Shown here: positions 42,982 to 55,338 of the stretch, piece after piece
Layout of the letters: each line of letters opens with the position of its first letter
Position numbering within the stretch: position 1 is the stretch's first letter
Source: Sodiomyces alkalinus F11
Taxonomy: Eukaryota; Ascomycota; Sordariomycetes; Glomerellales; Plectosphaerellaceae
Direction of reading: 5' to 3'
DNA length: 64,000 nt
Assembly: GCF_003711515.1 (NCBI RefSeq)
Contig: NW_021167083.1
Span: forward strand, 1,995,048-2,059,047
Position numbers and translations under genes: made by a program
The notes under the pieces: generated by a model
Seen by the model: the letters and a program-made list of their open reading frames with translations, nothing else
Database searches by the model: none
What the model was told of the DNA's origin: nothing

Positions 42982-44710
42982 TACGTCGCGGTAATAAAGA
43001 AATAATCTCGTCCCTTTATCTTACCTGGTCCTTACCTTAATATTAAAGACATCTTAGGTCGCCTATTAACCTTTATTTATATGCCCGAAATAGTAATATA
43101 GGCCTCCCTCGCGTAGATACTATCCGTAGATATATCGGCCCTGTTTTCCTTATAGGCCCTCTTTTCCTCTATTCCCCTCCCTAACTTTAATAATAATAAT
43201 AATAGTAATAGCGGTTCCGTATATACTCGGTCTTCCTTATAGCGACGATTTCTTTAATATCCCCCGTCTTTAGATAATAATAATAATACTCGGTTGGTTT
43301 AAGAGTTCCCCGTCTAAGATAAGCCGTCTCTCGCTCGCGATCTTTTTATTAGGAACCCTTCGCTAACTTATATTGTTTATATAGATAACGCTAGCGCTTA
43401 GCAATAATAGGGGTAATAGTAGTAGTAAGCGTGCCGCTAACGATAATATAGGTATAACGCTCTTACGTCTTAAGGCGATACTAACTATATAATAATTCGT
43501 GTTATCGCCTTTACCGCCGCCTAAAAAAAAGAAATCGGCGGGTAGTTAGCCTCCTAAGCACCTTCTCGGTAACGTTTATACTAAGCTATACCTCCCTTAT
43601 ACGCGCGATATCGCTAATAGGAAGTATAAGCACTTTTATTATAGCTAGATTAGTCGGGGGAAGAAATATTATATATACTCTATAAACATATACCGGTATA
43701 CTCCTCTCGTAGTATACCTTAAAGGCTACACGTAAAGGTTATTCGAGATACCTACCCTTATTAGCGACGATAACGAGAACGCCCCTATAAGATTTCCTCC
43801 CCTTAAGAGGTCGTGATAGTATTACTAACCTTTTTTCTAGGAGTAAGAACCGTATCTTAACGCCTACGCGGCGTTCTAGGATACCTTTATAGCTAGGGAA
43901 ACGATAACGGTAATATTACCTATAGCTATATATCCCGCGGAGGCTCCCGGTATAATAATCGCGCTAGCCCCTTCTCCTCCCTAAACGGTCTAAAAAGCGG
44001 TAATACCGTAATTAGCCTTATTACCTTTTCCTAAGGTCGTTAATAAGGTAGCTAAACTAGCCTTATTTCCTCCGGTAATAAAGGTCGCTAGCGAGGTAGT
44101 TATACTAGTTTTTCTCCTCCCTTAAAGGTTATAGAAGACATAGCGTCGAGACTAAATATATCGCCTCCGGAGGAGGTTATTATCAGGGTAGAATAGCTAG
44201 CCTTATCTCCTCCTTATAGGGTTATAGGTAAGGTAGTAGTTGTAGGCCTAGTCCCTCCTAATATCATAGCGGAAAAGAACACTTATCCTATTACACCTAC
44301 TCCTTTATCGGGGTTAATATTATCGGATAAAGACTTTACACGCCTTAATTTTATAGAGCTAAGGGAGTATACTTAGCTATTTTAGGGAGATACTTATACT
44401 TAGTCGCGCTAATATCGTGATTTCCGAACTCTAATAATATATAGAGTATACGCGGGCTTTTACGCTTATAGGTATAATTATCGCTAGCGCGGTTATAATC
44501 TCCGATAATAGCGATAATAAAGATAATAGTAAGGTTAAGAAGATAGACTTTAGCCTATAGCGGGGCGATAAGGGTAAGACTTTTATAGAAGTCGATAATC
44601 CCGAGGATAGCGATTTTAAGGCCGAGGATATTAATCTAGGCTTATATTAAGCGTGGTTAGGGCGCGGGCTTATCCGGCCTAAGCTAAATCCGATTCTTAC
44701 TCCCTTTTAA
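42982..44710 (+). pseudogene. Antisense ORF of Gypsy-I, unknown Cys-rich protein with Asn and Gln runs
   Basis: It runs opposite to gag-pol. From 42982 one frame stays coherent for about 175 codons, with TAA/TAG where Gln fits (e.g. ...RPFILPGPYLNIKDILG...). It includes an Asn run encoded by (AAT)n at 43189-43208 and a stretch at 43396-43427 in which CAA/CAG-like codons read CAA, TAA and TAG, i.e. a former poly-Gln. After a frameshift a second segment (43505-43800) contains PKHLLGNVYTKLYLPYTRDI and a Tyr-rich KYKHFYYS..SRGKKYYIYS patch, probably a former Cys cluster. A third segment (44455-44710) is acidic (EDSDFKAEDINL) and ends at a TAA. I do not recognise the family; a gag-like or DNA-binding role would be a guess. 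Confidence 0.55.
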
Positions 44711-44779
44711 TTATCGCGATACGATTACTTATATATCGGTTCCTATATTATAGTAGCGTAAAGGTATCTAATAGGCTAT

Positions 44780-46880
44780 TATTTATTACTACTGAGCCGA
44801 ATTTCCCTTTAAACTTATTAAGTACCCGTATTTACGCTAATAGCTTTAAAGGTTCCTATATATGTTTATAGTATCCTACCTATTATACTAGTACTTTACG
44901 TCTTAATCCCCTTCCTCGCCTCTTTATCCTGATATAGAGGATTTCCTCGATTTTCTATTCTTTACTATCGGTTATTTCTCGAATAGGCGGTAGTTAAGGG
45001 TTATCTACTACCTATCCCGGAAAGGGGTTATCGCCCGCGCGATATAATAAATCTACGTGGAATTAAGGGTAAATCTATAATAGTATAGCGAGCTCGACTA
45101 TATATAGGCTAATTACCCTTATAACTCGGTGTTTATAATAAAGCTAGTCGAGCTTTTATAATAGTCGTGGAGTCGAATAGTTAGCTAATAATAGCTAGAT
45201 TAAGTCGTTAACCTTAAAACGCTTAGCTAGTATACGATATTAGTTAGTAGACTCCTTATTTCTAAGCTATATCGATACGATCACCGCCTAGGTAAACTCG
45301 GTCCCTTCTTATAAGCGGCGTAATAGGTTATAGGCTATTAATACTCTAGGTTCCGAAAAGGGCTCCTTAGTTATCTAGATCGGATCGATATAGTAGTTAT
45401 ATTCTAAGAAGAAAGGACTAAACCCTGTCGCGGAGCTTTTACGGTTATTTAGGGCTAATTATACTACGGGTAATAGGCGATCCTAGTCGTCCTAAGCGTA
45501 ATAGATAAAGACTTATGGATAAACTTATACTTCTTAGTTTATACGCTTTATTACTTTATTAGTCTAGGGGTAATATACCGTGCTAAGCTTATATAATATC
45601 CGTATAAGCTCGTAAAAGTGCTTCTAGAACCTACTTATGCAGTTTAAGCCTCGGTTAGTAATAATCGACTTAAGTATTCCGTAGAACCGGAAATAGTAGT
45701 ATAGGAACTATTCCGCGTAAGCTTCGGCTTTTATTATCTTTATCGCTTCTAATATTATAGCCTTAGTTAAACAGTCTATAATAGCCTAAAGGTAGCGCGC
45801 CTTCTTCTCGCCGGCCGGTAGTAGGTCCGTTATAAAATCTATTAATAGGTCGCTCCGTATTTATTCTAGTACCGGGAGGGGGCGTAAAAGGCCTTATTTT
45901 ATATTTCTCTATATATACCCCTTTCCGTAGATATTATAGTTCCGGATAAATTATCGGATATCCTTATTTACCCTTAGCTAGAAGAAGTAACGCGCTATTA
46001 AGGCGATAGTGTTTTTGTGTCCGGGGTGTCCTCTAATTACTAAATCGTGAATTAACTAGATAATCCTCCTTTATAACGTTAACCCTATAGTAGACCCGGG
46101 CACCTAAATTCGGTCGCGGAATAATAGTAACCCGGTTATAAAGACTAAGTACTCGGCTATTTATAGCTTAAATTCTAATAATAGTAGGAACTATTATTCT
46201 TTTTCGGTAACCGTAGATAGGGCTCCTTAATATTATTTATTAGTCCTAAGCGTCTTATCCTATAGTCGTTATGGCTTTTAGTCCGCCTCGAAGATTATTT
46301 AACCGCTATTAATATAGCGAATACTAAGTAGAATCGCGGTAGCGAGAATTAATTAAATATAATAAGATTACTCCTATTTATCCGTTATATTTTAGGGCTT
46401 ATCCTACTATTAATATAAGAGGGCGTCCGCCATCGCGTTATTCTTTCCCTTCTAATACTTAAGTACGAAGTCGAATTATATAAGCTTACCGACTTATCAG
46501 CTGTATCGTTTAGTAAGTATTCGCTTTATTATAAAGCATTTAAGGGCCTTCTAATCGGAGAGGACTATAAACTACCTATAACTAATAAGCTTAGCCCGTT
46601 ATATTATTAAATAACTTATAATCGCTAGTATTTCCTTATCGTGGATTAATTAGTTATATTCCGCTCTATTAAGTTTATAAGAGTAGTATATAACCACGTA
46701 GCGATTTCCGTCCGCGTTTCTTTATATTAGGTTACCCCTAAAGGTAAACCCTAAGTAGGGCGTCTTAATAAATATCTTACTTACTAGGTCTTACTATTAT
46801 AGTATCGGTCCTTTTTAAAACCTCGCCTTTAGCTCGCGAAAGGCTATTTCTTCCTCGGGACCCTATTAAAAGGTATAGTA
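44780..46880 (-). pseudogene. Gypsy-I pol 3' part (RNase H, integrase, chromodomain)
   Basis: RNase H, about 46860-46260, contains YKETRTEIATWLYTTLINL. The integrase zinc finger near 45960 reads FIRNYNIYGKGYI, with Tyr at the Cys positions. The catalytic core runs from about 45830 (DLLIDFITDLLPA) through IITDQGLN near 45650 to ATGFSPFFLEYNY near 45410. The C-terminal IYP.FHVDLLYRAGDNPFPG near 45060-45000 precedes a chromodomain-like VGYYKHI.EPLKLL near 44850-44810. Chromodomains steer integration to marked histones in chromoviruses. TAA/TAG at Gln/Trp positions and shifts inactivate it. The frame ends near 44740-44780, just before the antisense ORF. Confidence 0.75.
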
Positions 46881-47124
46881 TTTCTTAGTTAATACTATTA
46901 ACGGGGTTAAGACCCCCGAAAAGTCCTTAATACAGATTCGGTAATAATTTATAAACCCTAAAAAGCTTCGCACGCCCTTAATCATCATAGGCGTTTCCTA
47001 CTCGCGAATAGCTTATAACTACTCTAGGTTATAAAACACGCCTTTCCCCGCGGTAATTATAAATCCTAGGTCCTTTATTATCTTTACGCTAAACTCGTAC
47101 TTCGACGGATTTGGGTTTAGGCCG
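46881..47124 (-). pseudogene. Gypsy-I reverse transcriptase, part right after the Copia-I break
   Basis: It reads AGLNPNPSKYEFSVKIIKDL from 47124 downward, continuing ...GFIITAGKGV. This is the RT segment that normally follows the YIDD region, and it continues directly from LRVLVDA at 52773 across the Copia-I insertion. Confidence 0.85.
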
Positions 47125-47129
47125 GCGTC
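47125..47129. repeat. Copia-I copy 3 TSD, left (GCGTC)
   Basis: GCGTC lies before the element and is exactly repeated at 52768-52772. Confidence 0.95.
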
Positions 47130-47332
47130 TATTAAATAAAGCGTAGTCAAAATCGTCACAAAATAGGTCAAAATTGATTGAGGCAATTGTGTATAATTAT
47201 AACTGTCTTAGACCGTTACGGAAACGCTGCCACCGTATTTTATATAGTGCAGATTCTGTAAGTGTCTACCCGGATTATACTCTTGGTAATCCGGCCTATT
47301 ACGTAACCGAAAAGACTATAGTCTATTCGATA
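47130..47332 (-). repeat. Copia-I copy 3 3' LTR
   Basis: On the plus strand it starts TATTAAATAAAGCGTAGTC, where the intact end is TGTCAAATAAAGCG, and ends GTCTATTCGATA. It differs from the 5' LTR mostly by transitions. A minus-strand AGGGGGGTA polypurine tract adjoins it at 47332-47340. Confidence 0.9.
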
Positions 47333-47559
47333 TACCCCCTAATCGCCCTAAATATTAGTTAGGCGATTAAAGCTATTCGTAATCGGCAGATAATCCAGTT
47401 ATATAATCTATTCGCTATAGCCGCCCTGAAATTCATCCTCCGGGTCCTCTAAATATTCCATCCGGACTTCCTCTAGCTATTTCTGCTATAAACGTTCCCG
47501 TATATCTATCACGCCCACCTAGGACCTGAATATCTTAAAGTTCTCGCCGTATAACGCCT

Positions 47560-50500
47560 TTATTAATCCGTCTACCACTATTTCCGCGCTTATAACGTAC
47601 GTTACGAGTATTTACCCTTATTCCTTTACTTAACGTAACTAGTGGCCGTGGATATTAACGTGGCGGAGGCGCGTTATTAATATGCTAATCTTTTAATTAA
47701 CTAATCGAATCGTTTAGTTATTATTGTATAAGATCCTTAATTCCGGATCGTTAAATTCCACTCCTATACTAAGTAATAGGCGTTATATAAAGATACCCTC
47801 TTTTACATCTTATACTAACGCTAATAGCTCTGCTTCCGTTATGGACGTCGTGACCGTATCCTGCTTATTTACCCGCTACGCTATTATACCGCTAAATAAG
47901 CGTATTACGTACGCTTAACTACTCTTTCGATCGAGGGTACTATCGGTAAACAAGGCGTTAGTATAGATTTCGATAGCATCGCTACCCCCTAGTTCTAACG
48001 TAAACGATTAGCTGTTAGTCAGATAAAGGATTAGATAATCGGCGGCCTTATAGTGAATAGGCCCTGGATTAACGTTAAACCGGTATAGCCTAGATACTAT
48101 AAACGCGATATCAGGGCGCGATATCACTACTCCGTATAGTATAGATCCTATCGTCCATTAATAGCTTTTAATATCCGTCGAGGTCCCTGAATAGGGTAGT
48201 AGTTCTGCGATCTTAATTAAGTGCGTTAGGCGATAGTTACTGCTATGCTTACTGTTTACCTTTAAAAAGCATTCTAATTTAGTAACGTAGGTATATTATA
48301 ATAGCTAGATTTTATAGGCGGCGCGGTCGCGAATAACCTTAATACTAAGGAACCACTATAGAGGATCGCCACCTTATAGGTTATAGTGGCGTTATAGGTT
48401 ATTAACGGCCTGCTCTATCTACGCCTTATATTATTCCTTATAAGTAATAACGATATCGTTAAGGTAGAAGAACAGGATTAAACCGCGGCGCAGAAAATAA
48501 CACGGTTTCTTACGGTATTATCTAGAAGCCGTCCGCTAAAAGGATAGCCGAAAAGTGCTTTTACTAAAGCAGTGGAGACTCCTTAAGTCTATATAACGCC
48601 TTTTTCAGGTGTAAACGACTCCTAGGGGCTAGAAAGCCTAGCGGCGGGTATATAAAGATATTCTAGGGGAGGGGCGTGTGTATAAACGCGTTTATAACGT
48701 TAAATCATAATAGCGTGAGGTTAAATCGGGCGGCGATAGCTATTAACGCGCGGAACGACTATCTGGCTAGTATTACTGCGTATATCTCCTCGAGCGAGGA
48801 TTAATACTACTAATCTCCTCGCACCACAAGCCTTACCTTATATTTATATAGAAATCTATGCTTATCGAACTTATATATTATTACCTATATTAAATTAAGA
48901 ACCTGATATCTATCTGCGGTAGACGCCGGCACCCGTATCTACGACCCTATCTCCTCATGGCTCCGCAGGTGGTCTTCTTATACCTATCGGAATAGGTGGC
49001 CGTAAGGGTGTAAGGGTATATCGCGAGGGTTCTTCGGAGGAGGAGGGAGGTCTTTACGATAGATCTTCGTGGCCGCCGAAGTAACCGCCGGAGTAATGCT
49101 TCCCGAGGCTGCCGCCGGGGTTATATTTTCCGAGATAGCTATCAGGGCCGTTAGTTCGAGTAGGAGCGATAAACGCCACTATAGCGTTATAGGGGTAGTC
49201 CTTTTTAACCGTAATTTAGTTAGCGGAGTCCTATCTAAGGTGCGTATATTAGAGGCGTGGCGGCTAACATTAAACGCAGGTACCTAATAGTCTTTTTTCT
49301 AGCTATCTCCTTACCGAATTAGTTACGCTTCTTTATATAATAGGAGCCTTATACCCGTAGCTATATGGGTATCGTAGCACCGTGTTCCGTTATCCTAGAA
49401 CCCTACGGCCGTAGGGGTATCACGGTTTCCTAATATAACGGCTGCTATTAGCGCTATAACCGATAGCGGGGTTATTAGTGGAGTAGGAAATAATGGATCG
49501 GGCGGATATAGACGGTGATTAGGCGCTATACCGGCTAAATGACACTATTCGTGACCTAAATCTTATCCTAATTAACTCGAGATAGCCTCCTTTACCCCCT
49601 CACGGCCGGGTATTACAGACTATAACCTCAACGGTAAAGCCGTTAAGGAAGGGGATCCGGGGGCGTTTATCCCCGGATCTAATAATTTAAAATAAGCAGT
49701 TATATGAATGGGGGGGTCCTTAGCTTATACGTCCGTAAACGGCCGTGAATCTCTAGCCCTCTCCTACTCGATCTAACTAATCAGGTCTTCTAATTACTCC
49801 TCGGTTAATTAACGGAGGTCGTCCTTAAAGGTGGCGATATCGCCGTTAAAAAAGGCGCGTTCGGTAAAATCTATATCGCTCGTTCGAATAACGCGGTTAT
49901 AGCGGCGTAGGCTAAGCACCTAGATACGGAAAATATTAGTAGAATCATAGCCGATAAGGTAGCCGATATAGGCGCGAAGAGCGATACGATTTAATAGCTT
50001 ATTAGCAGCCTTCTAGGCGTCCTTTATTATCGCGTACGCCTTATAGCCGTACGCTTAAAGGTATAATAAAATCGGCTTCCTTTTAAAGAGGACCTTATAT
50101 AGCGTTTTCTATTCCTTATTATACTGCCTTCGTGGTGTGCGGTTATAGACGTACGTAGCCGTGGGAATAGCCTTAGGCTATATGAACGGTGGTAGTTTTA
50201 CGTGGATATTCATCGCACGACCCTTTAAAATAACCACGGCAGCAGCGCGTTTAGCACCCCCGTTCTATGCTTAAGTGTCGGTAGTAGATACCTCTAAAAG
50301 GATACCCTCGCCACGTAGGAATTAGGTGATATCGTGGGATTAAGTTAGCTCGTTATTAGATTCGAAAACGCGCACCTTATAGTCTAATTAGCGGTCTACC
50401 CAGGCGAGGAATTCCTTAATTATTACGAGGATATCCACTGCTAGCTTACTCTTTATAACGTAGGTGGCCGTAAAACCACTATAACGGTCGGTGAAAAATA

Positions 50501-51300
50501 TAAACCTCGAGTCCCTGTCGGAAGTTTATTTAAAATCCGTGAAATTAATTGCCTATCGCTCCCCTATATAGGCAGGTATAGTACGAGGGCGCCTGCTAAC
50601 GTGCCGTTTTATCTTTATAAGCTCGTAGGCCTTATAGTCAATAGTTATTAGTCCCTTAATTTTAACCCCCTACGTCTACTCTTCTAGGTGCCTAAGTGGT
50701 TTAGGGCCTGCGTGCCCTAGGCGTAGATACTATAAGATACCCTCCGTAGTGCTTGGATACTGTATCGTCGATTTACGGACACCTTTTCGGGTAGCAGAAG
50801 AAGAAGAGCCTAGAAAAGTAGCCGTAGATTAGTTAGAGGGCACGTATTTAAGAACGGTTTAATCGAAGCGGTAACATAGCTAGCATAGTATAGATCTATC
50901 AGAACGCCGAATACAGTTATTTAGTGGCTTTTAATCCTACTAGTATCCTCGAAGACGTAGGCGTTAGTTAGAGATTAAATTATAGTCGTACTATATAACG
51001 TTTAATAGCCTGAAATCGAGGCCTCCTATTAGTCCGTTTAATCTCACGGTCACGTTACCGTAACCTTTAATAGGCAGGGACGAATTACCGGCTACCACGT
51101 AGTCCCCCTACGTGGCGGGGGTAAAATCAGAAAAACGGGAAAAATCGTTAAATATATAAATAGTGGCGCCGGAATCGAGGATAGCAGAGGTTCGAAGACG
51201 GTAACTAGTAGTAGCGGTTCCTGCTATAAAGCTAGCAGCGTAGGAGACGCCGCTACGGACACTGCTATAGTCGAGTCACGCCTCTTGAAGCTATGCTAAG
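47560..51300 (-). pseudogene. Copia-I copy 3 pol remnant
   Basis: The protease DSGA codes are at 51165-51180 (minus strand CCTCGATTCCGGCGCC). Integrase follows between about 50830 and 50100. The RT catalytic segment FFYLNDIVITYKE lies near 48480-48440, in place of (F)VDD. RNase H and the C-terminal IRERL tail run down to about 47500. The order and motifs equal those of copy 1. Stops are mainly TAA/TAG. Confidence 0.7.
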
Positions 51301-51599
51301 TCCCGGCTTATATCCTTCATCACCTTCTTTACGGTACGTAGTTCTTCCACTTCCGCACGTAGCGAGGGGTTATATTTAAGAATCTATTAGACTGTTATTT
51401 TAGTACTCTCGAAGGGTGTCTAATCGTTATATGCTATATCCGGGAATAGATAGAAGTAGGCGTTAATATCGTGGCTAGGTATAGCGTATATATAGCAGAT
51501 CTACCCTCTCTGCAGAGTAGATTAGCAGCGTTTAGAAGAGGAACGGTTAGCTAAAGCAGCTAAAGGTGTGGCTGTAGATACCGTGGTAGTAGGATTCTT

Positions 51600-52340
51600 A
51601 GCTTTCTTCCCACGGCCGCCCTTCTTACGGGGCTTAGCCATGGCCTCTAAGGTATCTTCACCCTCTTCGCTTCTAGTATATAGTATAGGGAATACTATAG
51701 CGCGGTGGCTACCGTGTTTTCCTTAGTCTTTAAGTCTAGTGTTAATATACTTTTTGCCGAGGGTGTAAAGGTCTTCGGGTATAACTACTTAGTTATCAAT
51801 AAGGCGTCCCTCGGCCTTAGTCTAATCGCGGCCGGTATAGGGGCGTATACCTTTAAAGAAATCTATAACCTATATATATATAGCGGGCTTTGAACCGGTA
51901 TCTTTATAGCTTTATAGTAGTAGCTACCACTTATCTAACCACTCCCCGAGCTTCTTAAGGCTATTCGTAGGGTACCGTGCGTGCTCGATATACTCTTCGT
52001 GGGTATCGGTTTAGCGGGTGGCCAGGTACTAATCCGTATCGCGTTTAACGGCTTCGGACACCTCGCGAGGTATACCTCCTCGTAGCAGTTATTTACGGCT
52101 TTAGTCGATAGTATTAACCTGCTAGGTTAGTATAGCGTTAATCCCCTTTAGGTAGCTATCGTATTACGCTTATAGGATCTTCTAACGCGCGATTTCGACG
52201 TCGTACGCCTTCTAGCCGGCGTCCGTAAAGTCGAGATATTACGTAGGGGTACGCCTAACCGTTATAGAGGGGAAAGAGTTATAATTCGGTAGTATAGTCT
52301 CCTCGGGTGACTAAGTCGAATCGATTAGGCGGAGAAACCT
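51600..52340 (-). pseudogene. Copia-I copy 3 gag remnant
   Basis: The minus strand aligns with gag of copy 1 (8640-9400), including the basic KPRKKGGR segment near 51640. A 62-codon frame on the plus strand here is only the antisense shadow of gag. Confidence 0.6.
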
Positions 52341-52566
52341 CTACACGTTATTATAGGTGGTAACCGATTCGTATAGGCGTCGCTAGAGCTCCTAATCCTT
52401 ATAGGTTTTATACGTAATAGGGCTAAGATACGATATCTTAATAGTTATTTATAGATTAACACGCGATATCGGTGTAGTTAGATAGCTTCTTAAATCGGTA
52501 GTAGTGGTAGAGGTAAAAAGGTAGGTAAAATGGGTATATCTTCACTTAGTAAGTGAGACTCTTAAT

Positions 52567-52767
52567 TGTCAAATAAAGCGTAGTCAAAATCGTCATAAAA
52601 CAGGTCAAAATTAATTAAGGCAATTATATACAATTATAACTGTCTTAGACCGTTAGGGAAACGCTGCCACCGTATTTTATATAGTGCAGATTCTATAAGC
52701 GTCCACCCGGATTATACTCTTGGCAATCCGGCCTATTATATAACCGAAACGACTGGTCTGTTCGACA
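52567..52767 (-). repeat. Copia-I copy 3 5' LTR (best preserved)
   Basis: On the minus strand it starts TGTCGAACAGACCAGTCG and ends CTTTATTTGACA. TG/CA ends are intact, and more TG/CA sites remain than in the five other LTRs of the family. Confidence 0.95.
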
Positions 52768-52772
52768 GCGTC
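52768..52772. repeat. Copia-I copy 3 TSD, right (GCGTC)
   Basis: An exact repeat of 47125-47129. Confidence 0.95.
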
Positions 52773-53500
52773 CACGAGTACGCGGAGTACTTATTTTACC
52801 TTCGCCTTATAGTCGGCCCGACTCTTACTAAAATAAACCAGGATATTGTCGATATAAGCGGTAATAAAGTCGTCTATGAAGCGTTATAGCGTTTTATTAA
52901 TATATCGCTAAAAGGTTATAGGAGGCTTACTTAGGCTTAATAGGTAGATAAACTATTCGAAAAGCCTAAACCGAGTTCGGAATATAGTCTTATATTCGTA
53001 TCCAAAGGCTATCCTAATCTTATAGAAAGCGGTGATTACGTTAAGCTTTATAAACTATTTTACTTAGCCTAGGTTTTATAGTATCTTAGCGATTAGGGGA
53101 AATAGATAATAGTTTTACTTGATAATCGCGTTTAACGCTTAATAGTCGTAATAAATTTAAAGTCCTCCGCCCGGCTTCCTTATAAAGAGGATAAGAGCCG
53201 CGGCTTCTGAACTATTAGCCCGGATAAATCCCTTATCTATTAGGTTAGTAAGTGTTTTCCGTAATACTAAGAGTTTTTCTCTTAATATATTATAGAGCGG
53301 CCCCTAAGGAAGCGATAATTTCTTACTATCGCTTCCGGGTATAAGGTTTATCTTATAGTTAACTCCTTATCGGTATAGCGGTAATTAATTAGCCTTGTCG
53401 GGCGTGAATAGGTCGCCGAATTCTCATAATAACTCTTCGGGTATAAAGTCTTCGGGTCTACTAGTTATGTCTTATATAACGCTTTTTCGATATCCCTTAA
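52773..53500 (-). pseudogene. Gypsy-I reverse transcriptase, N-terminal part
   Basis: On the minus strand near 52870-52780 it reads DFITAYIDNILVYFSKSRAD, where YIDN replaces the catalytic YIDD (G-to-A). It then reads YKAKVK.VLRVLVDA up to the Copia-I insertion. Upstream RT blocks extend to about 53400-53500. The continuation is at 47124. Confidence 0.85.
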
Positions 53501-54159
53501 GCTTACTCCTTAGATTACGACCTCCTTACCCTTCTAATATAGTCGTCGAGTAATACCCGCGAATATAGATCCTATAACTAAATAGGCGTCGCGGATAGCT
53601 TATACTCTAGTAGGTTCCTTTTTATAATAAAGTCGTATATTTAATCCGGCTACTCTATAATAAAGCCGTTTATCTTTAGTATAGTATATTATATTATTTT
53701 ATTCTATCTAGGGCTTCCCGAGGAATATATCTTAATTAAGCCCGGGCACTACGTATATCAATATTCTTTATAGTTAACTCCTAATCTTAAGCTTATAGAC
53801 GACGATCCCCGCGCTATTAATAGTCCTAATAGCTTCCGAGAAGCTATTTAGTAATCGATTTGTCTTATCGGTTAACTTAGGTAAACTATTTACTTATAGC
53901 GGTATAGTAATTATAACTAATATTAATAAGGGCGAGGATACGCCGTTTATTTACTTTAGCTACTATAAGTGCCGGGTTATTACTAGCACGCACTTTAAAC
54001 GCCTCTTACTCCCGCTATATCGCGGCTATCGGCTTTCACGCCCGTTTTCGTGTTAAAGCTATTCTTTTTCCAAGTCGTCCTTACTAATTAACTTATCCTC
54101 GCTTTTATCGCGATCCTTTATACGAGTCTCCTTAACCTTCCAGACTATATCGTAGTTTG

Positions 54160-55320
54160 CCTTTAGCTTTTTATAATTCCGCGCAATATACCCCTTTTTA
54201 TTATAGTTATAGTATATCTAAGTCTCTTACTTCGCCTTCCTATCACTAACACGGTTTACTCTGCCTATCTTCGTATCGCTATTAATATCCTTCTTCGCGG
54301 TTATATAGTCTTAAGCTTATTTATTATAGTTTTATTCGAACTAATAGCCTTTAAGTTTCCCGGTAATCTCTTATACGCTATTAACCTATATAGCATAGTG
54401 GTTAGTAGGAATTCGGGTAGAGATAAGTTTATCCTTAAATCGCGAAGTAATCGCTCCTTTAAGGAATAAGGTCTATACGGTGGCTTTCTATTCAGTACCA
54501 CCCGTAAGGGTAATCTATCTTTTAAAATAGGGCAGGAAGGCGGTAACTAACTTATCGGTTCGTTAACGAATTATATATAAGGCTTAGGCGGCCTATAATT
54601 ATTCCGTGGGGTTAAGGTAAGTCTAATTAAAATACGCTATAAAGTCGTTAGGGTCTATAAGCTTACCCGGCCTATCGCTTGTATAAAAGGCCGATATAAC
54701 TTATTATACTTCGGGCCCTAAATAATTATAGATTATATACTAAGCTTATATATTAGTCTAAAATAAGTCGCTATCGATTACAAGCTTCTACCGTATCGCG
54801 TCGGCCTATATGCTATAGTATACTCGCTTCCTTAAGAACTTTACCGGGCTATCGATAATCTTATAGGGTATCGCCGTTAAGGTTAGGGCGACTAGTATTA
54901 TTATCGGCTATAGCGTTAGTAATAGAACCGGTAATAGGGTAGACTCTACTAGTATAAGGATTATCGGGGTCTATAAGAGGGCCGGAATATTTAGGTTAAG
55001 CGGCGTTAGGTTTTATAGGGTAGGCGATCCTAAGAGCCGGGCTATAAGGTATTCGACTAACTAGTATTATCGCTTATCGGCTTTTTCTCTCTCGCGTTAT
55101 TAGTCTATAAACTAGCGTATTTCGGAGTAATATTCTTATATCGAAGCGAGCCTTAAGTTAATATCGGTATATTATTCATAGAGAGGGCCTAGCCTTATAT
55201 TTAGAGCTTAGTTATTTTCTTCGAACTATTAATTCGTCCACTCTACGACCTATTTAATTCTAATAGGTTATTAGGCGGTACCGTTAGAATTCTAATCTAT
55301 TACTAGTATAGCGTATAGAT
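54160..55320 (-). pseudogene. Gypsy-I gag remnant with a fully converted CCHC knuckle
   Basis: An open 66-codon stretch (54301-54501) lies in the nucleocapsid-proximal part. At 54175-54210 the frame reads YYNYNKKGYIARNYKK: all four ligands of a CX2CX4HX4C knuckle are Tyr. This is the result expected of G-to-A in TGY and C-to-T in CAY codons. The rest of gag extends to the 5' LTR with many stops. A protease should lie between this and the RT (53500-54160), but I could not define it. Confidence 0.6.
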
Positions 55321-55338
55321 ATCGCTAAGTTCTAGATA

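Larger units (their letters stand above)
47130..52767 (-). mobile_element. Copia-I copy 3, complete (5638 bp), nested in Gypsy-I
   Basis: LTRs of 203 bp (47130-47332) and 201 bp (52567-52767) and a perfect GCGTC TSD bound it. Its interior aligns with copy 1 (8205-13862) in reverse. The 5' LTR of this copy is the best preserved in the window and shows the true ends, TGTCGAACAG...TTGACA. It interrupts the Gypsy-I RT between two adjacent codons of a continuous reading. Confidence 0.95.

Noticed and set aside
47174..47918. Small plus-strand frames inside Copia-I copy 3 (47174-47362, 47724-47918)
   Set aside because: They are antisense to the LTR and pol end of a minus-strand element, without independent support.
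51705..51893. 62-codon plus-strand frame resembling a membrane protein, and its sister at 9055-9270 (minus)
   Set aside because: Both are the antisense of the same Copia-I gag segment in two copies. Their similarity reflects shared transposon ancestry.
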